In this document: positions 50,120 through 58,361 of the stretch, in pieces
Layout: each line of letters opens with the position of its first letter
How positions within the stretch are numbered: the stretch's first letter is position 1
NCBI RefSeq assembly: GCF_021026345.1
Contig: NZ_JAJNCZ010000002.1
Span: 310,001-374,000, forward strand
Origin: Rhizobium sp. GN54
Lineage (GTDB): Bacteria; Pseudomonadota; Alphaproteobacteria; Rhizobiales; Rhizobiaceae
Direction: 5' to 3'
Length of the DNA stretch: 64,000 nt
Program-made: the position numbers and the translations under genes
Notes under the pieces: generated by a model
Databases searched by the model: none
What the model saw: the letters and a program-made list of their open reading frames with translations, nothing else
Told to the model about the DNA's origin: nothing

Positions 50120-52621
50120 GTGACGACACTCAAACGCGCCCTTTTCGCCCTGCTTGCGATCGTGCCGCTGCTCCTGCCTGCCATCGCGATTGCGCAGGAT
50201 CCGGCGCCGGCAGCCGAGGTGTCGACGCCGTCCAACCCGATCGCGGCAGCGAACAAGAGGCTGGAGCAGGCGCGCCAGCAGTTGGCGGACCTGCGCGTCA
50301 AGATCGAGGCGGCGCGGGAGAACGGGGTCCGGCTCGGCGAACTCAGGCTGGAGGTCGAGCAACTCGGCCGCTTCGCGCTCGAGGCCTCGGTCTCGACCCG
50401 GGAACGCTTCAATCAGATCAAGGCCAGGCTCGACGAGATCGGGCCGGTGCCGGCCGAGGGGCAGCCGGCCGAATCCGAGGTGATCAAGGAGGAACGCGCC
50501 CGGCTTTCGGACGAGCGGGCCGCCATCAACGCGCTGACGGGCAGTGCCGAGGAGCTCTCGATCGAGACGACGCAACTGTCGAACGAGATCACCGAAATGC
50601 GCCGCACGCTGTTCACCGAGACGCTGCTGGAGCGCACCAAGATCACGCCGGAGGTGCTGGAGGAGGCCATCGGCGCCGGCGCGAACGAAGGGGCGGACCT
50701 GCAGCGCACGGTCGGCGGCTGGGCGCGTTTCGTGTGGAATTTCAAGCGGGAATCGCTGCTGGCTGCGATTTCGCTTTCGCTCGTCGTCGGCCTCGTCCTC
50801 TATTCCGTCGGCTATCGTCTGGCCGGCCCGATCATCCAGCGCAACAAGATGATCGAGAAGCCGCACTACATCACCCGGCTGATGGTCGCCTACTGGTCGA
50901 TCATGATCCCGACCCTGGCCGTCGGCGCATTCGCGTTCGCGTGCTATTCGCTGCTCTCCAGCTTCAACGTGCTGCGGCCGGATATCGCGCCGATGGTCTC
51001 GACGCTGTTCGGGGTCTGCGTCGGTCTCTACTTCGTCTCGGCGCTGGCCCGCGCCGTGCTCGCCCCGAACCGGCCGGAATGGCGGCTCGTCAATGTCTCC
51101 AACGATGGCGCGCGGCGGCTGGAGCGGTCGATCTTCGCAATGGCGCTCGCCAATTCGCTCGACTATTTCCTCGGCACCGTCAGCGTGGCGCTCGGCTCCG
51201 CCGTCGTCCTGACCGTCGCCAAGAGCATGATCGCCTCCATCGTCATCGGCATGATCCTGATCTGGATCTCGTTCATCCGGCCGATGCTGCGCGAGGGTGA
51301 GGATCCGGCCACCCGGGGGCGGCCATGGCCGCGGACGCTGTCCATGCTGCTGATGCTGACCGGCTTCGGCCTGATCGCCATGGCGGTGATCGGCTATGTC
51401 GGGCTGGCGCGGTTCGTCGCCGCCCAGATCGTGGTCACCGGCGCGATCCTGGTGACGATGTATATCGGTATCCTCTCCGGCCGGGCCATCGGCACGCAGG
51501 GCGCGTTCGCGCGGACCTATCTTGGTCAACGCATGGCGGAGCGCTATCAGCTGGGCGAGGTGACGCTGGACCAGGCCGGGTTGGCGGCGAGCCTCGGCAT
51601 CTACCTGATCGTGCTCCTGCTCGGCCTGCCGGGAATCCTGCTGCAGTGGGGGTTCCAGCTGGGCGACATCGAGAGCTGGGCCTACCAGATCTTCACCGAG
51701 ATCCGGGTCGGAAGCATCTCCATCTCGCTCATCGGCATTCTCGCCGGCGTGCTGCTGTTCGTGCTCGGCCTGGTGGTCACGCGCTGGTTCCAGCGCTGGC
51801 TCGACGGCACCATCATGGTGCGCAGCCATGTCGATCCGGGTGTGCGCAACTCGGTGCGGACGGCGGTCGGCTATGCCGGCGTCGGCCTTGCCGGGCTGAT
51901 CGGCATCTCGGCGGCGGGCATCAACCTCTCCAGCCTTGCGCTGGTCGCCGGTGCCCTCTCGCTCGGTATCGGTTTCGGCCTGCAGAACATCGTGTCGAAC
52001 TTCGTCTCCGGCCTGATCCTTCTGGCCGAGCGGCCGTTCAAGGTCGGCGACTGGGTCGTGGCGGGCACGACGGAAGGTTTCGTCAAGCGCATCTCCGTGC
52101 GCGCGACCGAGATCGAAACGTTCCAGCGCCAGACGATCATCGTGCCGAATTCGGTCCTGATCAACGGGCAGGTGGGCAACTGGACGCACCGCAACAAGCT
52201 CGGCCGCATCGAGATCCCCGTCAGCGTGTTCTCCGGCAACGATCCGCGCCAGGTGACCGAACTGCTGCTGGAGGTGGCGGCGACGCAGCCGGTGCTGCGC
52301 AATCCCGAGCCCTCGGTCACGTTCCTCGGCTTTTCGGCGACCACGCTCGATTTCGAGCTCAGGGCCTTCGTCGCCGACGTCCTGGACGCCGGCGTGATCA
52401 AGACGGAACTGCGCACGGCGATCCTGGAGCGGCTGCGCCAGGACGACATCGCGCTGGCGGGACCGGCGGCGCCGACGGTGCCGGTGACCATGGATCCGGA
52501 GAGCGCCCGCCTTCTCGCCGCCATGATCGACAATGCCAAGGAGGACGTGGCGCTCAGGCCCGTACCGTCACGCAAACCGGCGCCGAAGCCGGTCGAGGAG
52601 GGCGCCGACGAGACGGGCTGA
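50120..52621 (+). CDS. Mechanosensitive ion channel of the MscK/MscS family with DUF3772 amino-terminal domain
   Basis: An 833-aa protein. It has a signal peptide (about 1-25), a coiled-coil periplasmic DUF3772-like region (about 40-200), about ten membrane segments (from 215), and the MscS core near 610-760: pore helix LVAGALSLGIGFGLQNIVSNFVSG, then RPFKVGDWV and TIIVPNSVLINGQV. These large MscS relatives release solutes under osmotic downshock. GTG 50120 has AAGGA. The C-terminal tail after about 790 is Pro/Ala/Glu rich. Confidence 0.92.
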   Translation: MTTLKRALFALLAIVPLLLPAIAIAQDPAPAAEVSTPSNPIAAANKRLEQARQQLADLRVKIEAARENGVRLGELRLEVEQLGRFALEASVSTRERFNQIKARLDEIGPVPAEGQPAESEVIKEERARLSDERAAINALTGSAEELSIETTQLSNEITEMRRTLFTETLLERTKITPEVLEEAIGAGANEGADLQRTVGGWARFVWNFKRESLLAAISLSLVVGLVLYSVGYRLAGPIIQRNKMIEKPHYITRLMVAYWSIMIPTLAVGAFAFACYSLLSSFNVLRPDIAPMVSTLFGVCVGLYFVSALARAVLAPNRPEWRLVNVSNDGARRLERSIFAMALANSLDYFLGTVSVALGSAVVLTVAKSMIASIVIGMILIWISFIRPMLREGEDPATRGRPWPRTLSMLLMLTGFGLIAMAVIGYVGLARFVAAQIVVTGAILVTMYIGILSGRAIGTQGAFARTYLGQRMAERYQLGEVTLDQAGLAASLGIYLIVLLLGLPGILLQWGFQLGDIESWAYQIFTEIRVGSISISLIGILAGVLLFVLGLVVTRWFQRWLDGTIMVRSHVDPGVRNSVRTAVGYAGVGLAGLIGISAAGINLSSLALVAGALSLGIGFGLQNIVSNFVSGLILLAERPFKVGDWVVAGTTEGFVKRISVRATEIETFQRQTIIVPNSVLINGQVGNWTHRNKLGRIEIPVSVFSGNDPRQVTELLLEVAATQPVLRNPEPSVTFLGFSATTLDFELRAFVADVLDAGVIKTELRTAILERLRQDDIALAGPAAPTVPVTMDPESARLLAAMIDNAKEDVALRPVPSRKPAPKPVEEGADETG

Positions 52622-52747
52622 CGGACGATGAATGCCCCATTCACGCCATATTCAGTGTACGCGTCATAAAACTTGTGCAAAGACCCGGGGGTGAGGCTAG
52701 GCTCCTCACGGGGTTGTAACAGGGGCGGCGTTCGGCGCCGGGCATGA

Positions 52748-53014
52748 ATGATGCGAATGCTTGTAACGATGCTGCTGATGTCGACGACGGTTGCCGCGCC
52801 GGCTTTTGCGGCGTCCATCACCAACAAGGATGGCGATTCGGTGGTCGTGACGATCGTCGAGAACGGCAAGCGGACGGAACTGGCGCTGGGCGCCGGAGCG
52901 ACCGAATCGGTCTGCCCGTCGGGCTGCTTCGTCACGCTGCCGAACGGCGACCGCGTCGCGCTGAACGGCGACGAGACGGTCGAGATCAGCGGCGGATCGG
53001 CCGTCGTCAAGTAG
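52748..53014 (+). CDS. Small secreted protein, 88 aa, unknown
   Basis: A signal peptide (about residues 1-22, ends APAFAAS) precedes a 66-residue mature part rich in beta-forming residues, with two close cysteines (SVCPSGCFVTL). No family recognised; similar small periplasmic proteins are common in rhizobia. Several ATGs crowd the start (52744 is out of frame); 52748 and 52754 are in frame. It follows the MscK-like gene by 126 nt. Confidence 0.7.
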   Translation: MMRMLVTMLLMSTTVAAPAFAASITNKDGDSVVVTIVENGKRTELALGAGATESVCPSGCFVTLPNGDRVALNGDETVEISGGSAVVK

Positions 53015-53340
53015 CTGCCGGATCGGGGCAGCGGCGCGCCGGAACCGCCGCCGCACGCCTCTGCAGCGTCCTTCCTGCCGCATGTCTCCTGCGGCTGTCG
53101 GCCGTCCTCGCCGTCATCTCGGCCTGTGGCCAGACTTCGTCTGTGCCGTCAACCTTTTGTAAATCATCTGCATGTCGGCGCCTGGCGTCTTAACGCTTTC
53201 TCAAAGCGCGCTTCCTATCGTTTCGGTGTTGACCGGAGAGTGGATGATCCCTTCGGACGGGACCATGTGCAGGTCCGATGCCGCCCCGCCGAATGGCGAC
53301 TGCAGGCGGCACGCGAAACCCTCATGTCAGAAGGCATAAG
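53015..53340. other. 326-nt region upstream of the dual-receiver gene
   Basis: No gene on either strand that I can support. It holds two small perfect hairpins, CAGAC-TTC-GTCTG (53131-53143) and CGCTTT-CTC-AAAGCG (53194-53208), the first possibly ending the transcript of the 88-aa gene. A promoter for the response-regulator pair should lie downstream of these. Confidence 0.55.
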
Positions 53341-54168
53341 ATGTCATTCATCGGTATCTCCGGTATGCAGTACGCCGGCGCGTCGCTTTCCCATCACCGC
53401 ATCCTGCTCGTCGAGGACTCCAACGTCTTCACCTCCATGATCGGCGCACGGCTGAAGGAGCTGTTCGGCATCCAGGTCGAGCTCTGCCGCGATTTTCTGC
53501 AACTGGAGGAGACCTACGAGCGCTCTTCCGATCCGATCACGCTCGCCATCTCCAACATCAACCTGCCGGGCGCAGAGAACGGCGAGGCGCTCAACTACCT
53601 GATCGATCTCAGCGTGCCGACGATCGTCTTTACCGGCATGTTCCACCAGCAGACGCGGGACCACCTGATGTCGAAGGAGATCGTCGACTACATCATCAAG
53701 GACAACGTGTTCGCCGTCGACATGCTGGCCGAATCCGTCTGCCGCTTCCTGACCAACCACGATCACCACGTGCTGATCGTCGACGACAGCCCGACGGCGC
53801 GGGCGCTGCTGTCGACCCGGCTGAAGCGCTACAACTTCCGTGTCAGCACGGCCGAGAGCGGGGCTGCGGCGCTCGCCATCCTGCAGGCCAATCCGGATAT
53901 CGGCCTGATGGTCACCGACTACAACATGCCCGACATCGACGGCTTCGAGCTCACCCGGCGGATCAGGTCGTTCATGGGCTCGCACCAGCTTCGCATCATC
54001 GGGGTTTCCTCGTCGACGGACCGGATGCTGTCGGCGCGTTTCCTCAAGGCCGGCGGCAATGATTTCATGCTGCGGCCGTTCATCGACGAGGAGTTCTATT
54101 GCCGGGTCAACCAGAACCTCGACACGCTGACGCAGATCCGCAAGGCGAACGGACGCAAGGCCGCGTGA
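53341..54168 (+). CDS. Dual-receiver response regulator (REC-REC), first receiver lacks the phosphoacceptor
   Basis: A 275-aa cytoplasmic protein of two receiver domains (about 20-135 and 142-262) and no output domain. REC1 keeps the acidic pair (VEDS) and Lys (IIKD) but has Asn72 where the phospho-Asp should be (SNINLPG). REC2 has DD (VDDS), Asp193 (VTDYNMPD) and Ser, but Arg instead of the conserved Lys (MLRPF). ATG 53341 has AGAAGG. It precedes a REC-REC-GGDEF gene by about 107 nt, so the two may form one signalling unit. Confidence 0.9.
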   Translation: MSFIGISGMQYAGASLSHHRILLVEDSNVFTSMIGARLKELFGIQVELCRDFLQLEETYERSSDPITLAISNINLPGAENGEALNYLIDLSVPTIVFTGMFHQQTRDHLMSKEIVDYIIKDNVFAVDMLAESVCRFLTNHDHHVLIVDDSPTARALLSTRLKRYNFRVSTAESGAAALAILQANPDIGLMVTDYNMPDIDGFELTRRIRSFMGSHQLRIIGVSSSTDRMLSARFLKAGGNDFMLRPFIDEEFYCRVNQNLDTLTQIRKANGRKAA

Positions 54169-54208
54169 CAGCGGTCCGAGACAAGAGGCTTACGTAAGGT
54201 GAGATAGT

Positions 54209-54240
54209 TTCCGGGAGTTAACCGCTTGATAAACCCGGAA
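54209..54240 (+). repeat. Inverted repeat between the two receiver genes
   Basis: TTCCGGG (54209-54215) and CCCGGAA (54234-54240) are perfect 7-bp arms with an 18-nt loop. The loop holds TTAA-N7-ATAA (54218-54232), one base off a CtrA full site. It could be an operator for the cyclase gene or an attenuating hairpin. Confidence 0.4.
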
Positions 54241-54275
54241 CGATGTAATGAAGGCGCGTGGGGAAGGGGTTTGAA

Positions 54276-55598
54276 GTGGACCGGAATTCGCAACGACAGG
54301 CTGCGTTTCTGCGCCATTTCGGCCGATCCGTCCTGATCGTCGAAGATTCGCGGATGTTCTCCACCGCCTTGCGGTTCCGGCTGGAGACGGAACTCGGGGT
54401 CCGGGTCACCCATTGCGAGAACATGGATGCGCTGAGGGCCGCCGTCGATGCCGGCACGGAGCCGTTCGCCCTTGCCATCGTCGACCTGACCCTGCCGGGC
54501 TCGCCCGACTGCGAGGCGCTCGACCTCCTGGTCTCGCGCGGCATCCGGCCGATCGTCTTCAGCGCCTCCTTTGGTCAGTCGATGCGCGAGGGCGCGCTCG
54601 CCAAGGGTGCACTCGACTATGTCATGAAGGACAGCCCCTCGGCGTTGCAGCAGGTGATCGTCGGCGTCGACCGCATTCTTGCGAGCGAACGGACGAAGGT
54701 GCTGCTCGTCTCGCCGGAGCCGGGCAGCCTGGCGCTGGAGGCGGCGCTGCTGTCCAGGCAGCGCTTCCAGTTGCAGAAGGCGGAGGGCGCCGAACGGACG
54801 CTGGACCTGCTCGACGAAGCCCGCGACACCGACATCGTCCTCGTCGATCTCGACCAGCCGGGCTGCGACGGCGTGCTGCTGCTCGGCGAGATCCGCCGCC
54901 ACTATTCGCCGATGAGCGTGCGCATCGTCGGCCTGTCGAGCCGGGGGCAGGATGCGACGGGGGCGCGGTTCCTGAAGGCGGGCGGCGACGAGTTCATCCT
55001 CAGGCCGTTCTGCGACGAGGATTTCATCGCCCGGATGCTGCATCTGGCGGCGCTGCACAAGCAGTTCCAGGCGCTGACCCTTCTGGCATCGCGCGACTAC
55101 CTCACCGATGTCTACAATCGCCGCTATTTCTTCGAGGCGGGGCAGAGGATCGTCAGCCAGGCCATGCGCCGCGGCGCGAAAGCCTCGATCGCGATCGTCG
55201 ATATCGACCACTTCAAGCGGCTGAACGATACCTATGGCCACGAGGTCGGCGATGTCGTCCTGAAGGCGGTCTCGAAGCGCCTCAAGGCGCGGCTCCGCGG
55301 AAACTGCCTGCTGGCCCGGCTGGGCGGCGAGGAATTCGGCATGATCTTCGACGGGGTCGGCGTGGCCGACGCGGTGGCGCGGTGCGACATGCTGCGCGAG
55401 GAACTGGCGGCCACCCCGATCGAGGCCGACGGGGAACCGCTGACGATCACCGTTTCGATCGGGGTGGCCGCCATCGAAGGCGACGAGGTCTTCGACAACT
55501 ATCTGAACGCGGCCGACCAGTTCCTCTACATGGCCAAGCATGCCGGGCGGAACCGGGTGTTCTCCGAGCGCTCGTTGCAGCCGGCGCTGGCGGGTTAG
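54276..55598 (+). CDS. Diguanylate cyclase with two receiver domains (REC-REC-GGDEF)
   Basis: A 440-aa PleD-like protein. REC1 (about 18-135) is complete: ED pair, Asp70, Ser and Lys (VMKD). REC2 (about 140-255) lacks the acidic pair (VSPEP) though it keeps Asp191. The GGDEF domain (about 270-435) has the active site GGEEF (350-354). The inhibitory I-site RxxD is lost (RGNC, 341-344), so product feedback is probably absent. GTG 54276 fits best (AAGGGG 6 nt upstream); another GTG at 54258 is possible. It should make c-di-GMP when REC1 is phosphorylated. Confidence 0.9.
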   Translation: MDRNSQRQAAFLRHFGRSVLIVEDSRMFSTALRFRLETELGVRVTHCENMDALRAAVDAGTEPFALAIVDLTLPGSPDCEALDLLVSRGIRPIVFSASFGQSMREGALAKGALDYVMKDSPSALQQVIVGVDRILASERTKVLLVSPEPGSLALEAALLSRQRFQLQKAEGAERTLDLLDEARDTDIVLVDLDQPGCDGVLLLGEIRRHYSPMSVRIVGLSSRGQDATGARFLKAGGDEFILRPFCDEDFIARMLHLAALHKQFQALTLLASRDYLTDVYNRRYFFEAGQRIVSQAMRRGAKASIAIVDIDHFKRLNDTYGHEVGDVVLKAVSKRLKARLRGNCLLARLGGEEFGMIFDGVGVADAVARCDMLREELAATPIEADGEPLTITVSIGVAAIEGDEVFDNYLNAADQFLYMAKHAGRNRVFSERSLQPALAG

Positions 55599-55660
55599 CG
55601 CCGGCCCGTCACAGGGGCCGGCTTTCCGCCGTCAGGGACGCTCGGCGTGCCCGGGAACGC

Positions 55661-56674
55661 TTAGCGTGCCGCGACTGCGGCCGGAAGCATCAGCTTGCGG
55701 TCGGCGCGCTCCTGCTGGGGTGAGCGGTTGTAGAGTTCGCGGTAGCACTTGGAGAAGTGCGAGGCGGAGACGAAGCCGCAGGCAACGGCGACCTCGACGA
55801 CCGGCATCGACGACTGCACCAGAAGGTGGCGGGCGCGGTCGAGGCGGATTTCGAGATAGTAGCGGGCGGGCGAACGCCCCATCTCCTGCCGGAAGAGGCG
55901 TTCGATCTGGCGACGGGAGAGGTCGGCGCTCTCGGCGATCTCCAGCAGCGACAGCGGCTCGGAGAGATTGTTTTCCATCAGTTCGATGATCGAGAGCACC
56001 TTGGCGTTCTGCACGCCGAGGCGGGCGCGCAGCGGCAGGCGCTGGCGATCGTGCGGGCCGCGGACGCGGTCGGTCAGAGCCTGCTCGCAGATGCTGTTGA
56101 CGAGGTTCTCGCCGAAATCCTGGTCGATCAGGTTGAGCATCATGTCCAGCGAGGCGGTGCCGCCGGCGCAGGTATAGATGTTGCCGTCGATCTCGTAGAG
56201 GTCGGCATAGACCTCGGCCTGGGGATAGGCCTCGGCGAAGCCTGGCAGGTTCTCCCAGTGGATCGCACAGCGCTTGCCGGTGAGCAGCCCGGCCTGGGCC
56301 AGGACATGCGCGCCGGTACAGAGCGAACCGATCGCCACGCCGCGATTATAGGCTTCGCGCAGCCAGGCATTCACCGACTTGTTGCGGAAATCCTCGACGT
56401 AGATGCCCGAACAGACGAGCACCATGGAGGGGCGATTCTCCCCGCCGAGAAACTTGCGCTCGTCGGCCAGCGAGGAATTGACCTCGAGGCCGATGCCGCT
56501 GGAAGACAGCACCTGCTGGCCGTCCGTCGATGACAGGCGCCAGCTATAGGCCTCGTAGCCCAGCATGCGGTTGGCGATGCGCAACGCCTCGATCGCGGCC
56601 GAGAACGGCAGCATGGAGAAATTGGGCACGAGGAAGAAAACAAGCGAACGCTTTTTGGCTGCTGTCTTGGTCAT
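55661..56674 (-). CDS. GlxA-family regulator (DJ-1/PfpI domain plus AraC HTH)
   Basis: A 337-aa regulator. Residues about 8-180 form a class I glutamine amidotransferase-like (DJ-1/PfpI) domain with the nucleophile-elbow cysteine in IGSLCTGAHVLAQAG. Residues about 225-325 are an AraC-type double HTH (LLEIAESADLSRRQIERLFR, ARHLLVQSSMPVVEVAVACGF, SHFSKCYRELY). Relatives such as GbdR and CdhR control betaine and carnitine use. ATG 56674 is preferred over a TTG 27 nt upstream. Divergent from a GNAT gene. Confidence 0.9.
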   Translation of the reverse strand: MTKTAAKKRSLVFFLVPNFSMLPFSAAIEALRIANRMLGYEAYSWRLSSTDGQQVLSSSGIGLEVNSSLADERKFLGGENRPSMVLVCSGIYVEDFRNKSVNAWLREAYNRGVAIGSLCTGAHVLAQAGLLTGKRCAIHWENLPGFAEAYPQAEVYADLYEIDGNIYTCAGGTASLDMMLNLIDQDFGENLVNSICEQALTDRVRGPHDRQRLPLRARLGVQNAKVLSIIELMENNLSEPLSLLEIAESADLSRRQIERLFRQEMGRSPARYYLEIRLDRARHLLVQSSMPVVEVAVACGFVSASHFSKCYRELYNRSPQQERADRKLMLPAAVAAR

Positions 56675-56961
56675 GGGGAGTTCCGCTCTGGTTTTTCGCA
56701 AGCGTCTCCCGAAGCCGGTCGTCTAGCTTGCCTGATTGCGACATTTGCATGGATTGGTGCGACTGTGAAGCCCTGCGTAACCATTCGTGTTCCAAGCGTT
56801 TGAGGGTTTTCTCGCCTGAACGCGGCCTCGGGACGGGCGTGCGAAATTTGCGACACGGCATTCTGCTCCGGGGCGGCGGCAGGGGACGGGCCCGAAGTTG
56901 CGAAAGACGCTTGAACGGGCCGGCGCAGGCGTTAAGAAAAGACGATACAGAGGAGAAGACG

Positions 56962-57588
56962 ATGCTCGCCGACGGATACTCGAAAGTGGCACCCGGAAAA
57001 CTGGTGGCGGCGGTCACCTGTCTGGAGATGCTTTCCCCCACGCCGACCGGAAATGCCGCCGAGCCGGAGGGGCTGACGCTCGCCCTCGTCCGGGAGCCGG
57101 ATCTCGACTGGTACCGCGACCTCTATCGGCGGATCGGCACGGACTGGCTGTGGAGTTCGCGGCTGTCGCTTGCCGAGGGCGCGCTGGCGGAGATCCTGCA
57201 TGATCCGGCCGTGGAAGTGCGCGCGGTGATGGCGGGCGGACGGGCGGAGGGCCTGATGGAGCTCGATTTTCGCGAGGAGGGGCAATGCGAACTGACCTTC
57301 TTCGGGCTGACGAAGGCGATGATCGGACGCGGGGCGGGGCGCTGGCTGATGAACCAGGCGATCGAAAACGCGTGGTCGAAGCCGGTTTCACGCTTCTGGG
57401 TGCACACCTGCAGCCTCGACAGCCCACAGGCCCTGGATTTCTACGTGCGCTCCGGCTTCGTGCCCTATGAGCGGATGGTGGAGGTGTTCGACGATCCGCG
57501 ACTCGTCGGGATCCTGCCGGCCGATGCCGCGCCGCAGGTACCGATCCTGCGGGGCGGAGCCCTTCGCCTCGGCCGGCACATGGCGTAG
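56962..57588 (+). CDS. GNAT-family N-acetyltransferase
   Basis: A 208-aa enzyme with the GNAT core at about 115-180: CELTFFGLTKAMIGRGAGRW (acetyl-CoA pyrophosphate loop RGAGRWL), then FWVHTCSLDSPQALDFYVRSGF. ATG 56962 follows GAGGAGAAG. The substrate is unknown. The upstream 287 nt contain two TTGCGACA octamers (56736-56743, 56848-56855) that could be sites for the divergent GlxA-type regulator. The gene ends just before the terminator at 57597-57632. Confidence 0.88.
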   Translation: MLADGYSKVAPGKLVAAVTCLEMLSPTPTGNAAEPEGLTLALVREPDLDWYRDLYRRIGTDWLWSSRLSLAEGALAEILHDPAVEVRAVMAGGRAEGLMELDFREEGQCELTFFGLTKAMIGRGAGRWLMNQAIENAWSKPVSRFWVHTCSLDSPQALDFYVRSGFVPYERMVEVFDDPRLVGILPADAAPQVPILRGGALRLGRHMA

Positions 57589-57596
57589 CGAAGGCT

Positions 57597-57632
57597 AAAA
57601 AAATCGCCGGACCAAAACCGCCTCGGCGATTT
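57597..57632. terminator. Strong terminator, seven T on the minus strand
   Basis: AAATCGCCG (57601-57609) and CGGCGATTT (57624-57632) are perfect 9-bp arms. The run of seven A at 57597-57603 reads as TTTTTTT on the minus strand, so it ends minus-strand transcripts from the DUF1127 side. It may also stop the plus-strand GNAT transcript. Confidence 0.8.
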
Positions 57633-57702
57633 CATATCCGGCGACAGTGGGTCGTCGTCCTGGGAGGTCGCGGCGACTGGGGCATCGCCGGATAGCATTC
57701 TC
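57597..57702 (-). ncRNA. Candidate 3'-UTR-derived small RNA downstream of a DUF1127-like gene
   Basis: Right after the stop codon (57703) the minus strand has a 60-nt stem-loop with perfect 10-bp arms (57635-57644 and 57685-57694, TATCCGGCGA/TCGCCGGATA) and partly paired inner arms. The apical region carries CGACCTCCCAGGA, a CCUCCC motif that could pair with Shine-Dalgarno sequences. Two nt later comes the U7 terminator. Size and layout (large hairpin with an anti-SD loop, then U-tail) resemble alphaproteobacterial trans-acting sRNAs. No expression evidence. Confidence 0.45.
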
Positions 57703-57933
57703 TCATCGCGTCTTCCTGATGACCGAGGCGATGTCGGTTGCTTCGTCGGTGGCCGGAAAGCCGATGTCCTTGCGCAGGTCGAACGGGAGGTTTTCCAGTT
57801 CGAGTTCCTCGCGATGATGACGCCAGGCGTCTGCAACGCGACCGGCCAAGCGCCGGAACGACGACAGGGTTTCAGCTCCGGACACGCGCCTTGCGAGCGA
57901 GCCGCCGTGAAGATGTGAGATGGACGTATGCAT
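57703..57933 (-). CDS. DUF1127-like small protein, 76 aa
   Basis: A basic soluble protein whose C-terminal half (LENLPFDLRKDIGFPATDE) has the DUF1127 pattern L..L.....DIG. ATG 57933 follows AAGGA at 9 nt. DUF1127 proteins of Agrobacterium and Brucella act in RNA turnover, phosphate and carbon regulation, and some are targets of the LysR regulator VtlR. A related gene lies at 58039-58245 on the same strand, and a LysR gene is divergent beyond it. Confidence 0.7.
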   Translation of the reverse strand: MHTSISHLHGGSLARRVSGAETLSSFRRLAGRVADAWRHHREELELENLPFDLRKDIGFPATDEATDIASVIRKTR

Positions 57934-57965
57934 TTCGAGGGTCCTTTCGATCTTGGGAGGTTCGA

Positions 57966-57989
57966 AAGGTCGCGACCTTGATGATCATC
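57966..57989. promoter_or_regulatory. Two adjacent palindromes in front of the 76-aa DUF1127-like gene
   Basis: AAGGTCGCGACCTT (57966-57979, perfect 14-bp palindrome) is followed directly by GATGATCATC (57980-57989, perfect 10-bp palindrome). GATGCA-A-TGCATC (58028-58040) lies further upstream. These are candidate regulator sites or leader structures. Confidence 0.5.
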
Positions 57990-58038
57990 ATGTCGCGGCC
58001 TTATTCATCAATCAATCGAATATATTTGATGCAATGCA

Positions 58039-58245
58039 TCAGATTCCGTCATGGGAACGGCGTCCCGGCCAACCGACGTCGCGCTGCAGTTCCGGCGGCA
58101 GCATTTCCATTTCACGCTCGGCGCGGCGGCGAAGGCGGCGGGCCGCCCGGGCGTCGAGGAACTGGCGGATATGGAGCGCAAAGCCCCTGCCGACGGCGCG
58201 AATGGCGAACGGAGCGGCATCTGTGTGTGATTTGCGGTCTGTCAT
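58039..58245 (-). CDS. DUF1127-like small protein, 68 aa
   Basis: A basic, Arg-rich protein (LDARAARRLRRRAERE) with the C-terminal motif MLPPELQRDVGWPGR, a DUF1127-type ending like its neighbour at 57703-57933. ATG 58245 has AAGGA at 8 nt; in-frame ATGs further upstream lack a site. Divergent from the LysR gene, with 116 nt between the start codons. Confidence 0.6.
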   Translation of the reverse strand: MTDRKSHTDAAPFAIRAVGRGFALHIRQFLDARAARRLRRRAEREMEMLPPELQRDVGWPGRRSHDGI

Positions 58246-58339
58246 GACACCCATCCTTTCCGGATCCGGTTTCGTTGGATTGACTATCGCGCCGAAGGGG
58301 TGTTCAATCAAACGAAATGAAATGAAGCTATCGATCAGT

Positions 58340-58350
58340 AATTCTGAATT
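58340..58350. promoter_or_regulatory. Palindrome next to the LysR ribosome binding site
   Basis: AATTC-T-GAATT, perfect 5-bp arms, immediately before AGGAGG of the LysR gene. It may be an autoregulatory site. The region just upstream (58300-58340) is AT-rich. Confidence 0.4.
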
Positions 58351-58361
58351 AGGAGGATGCC

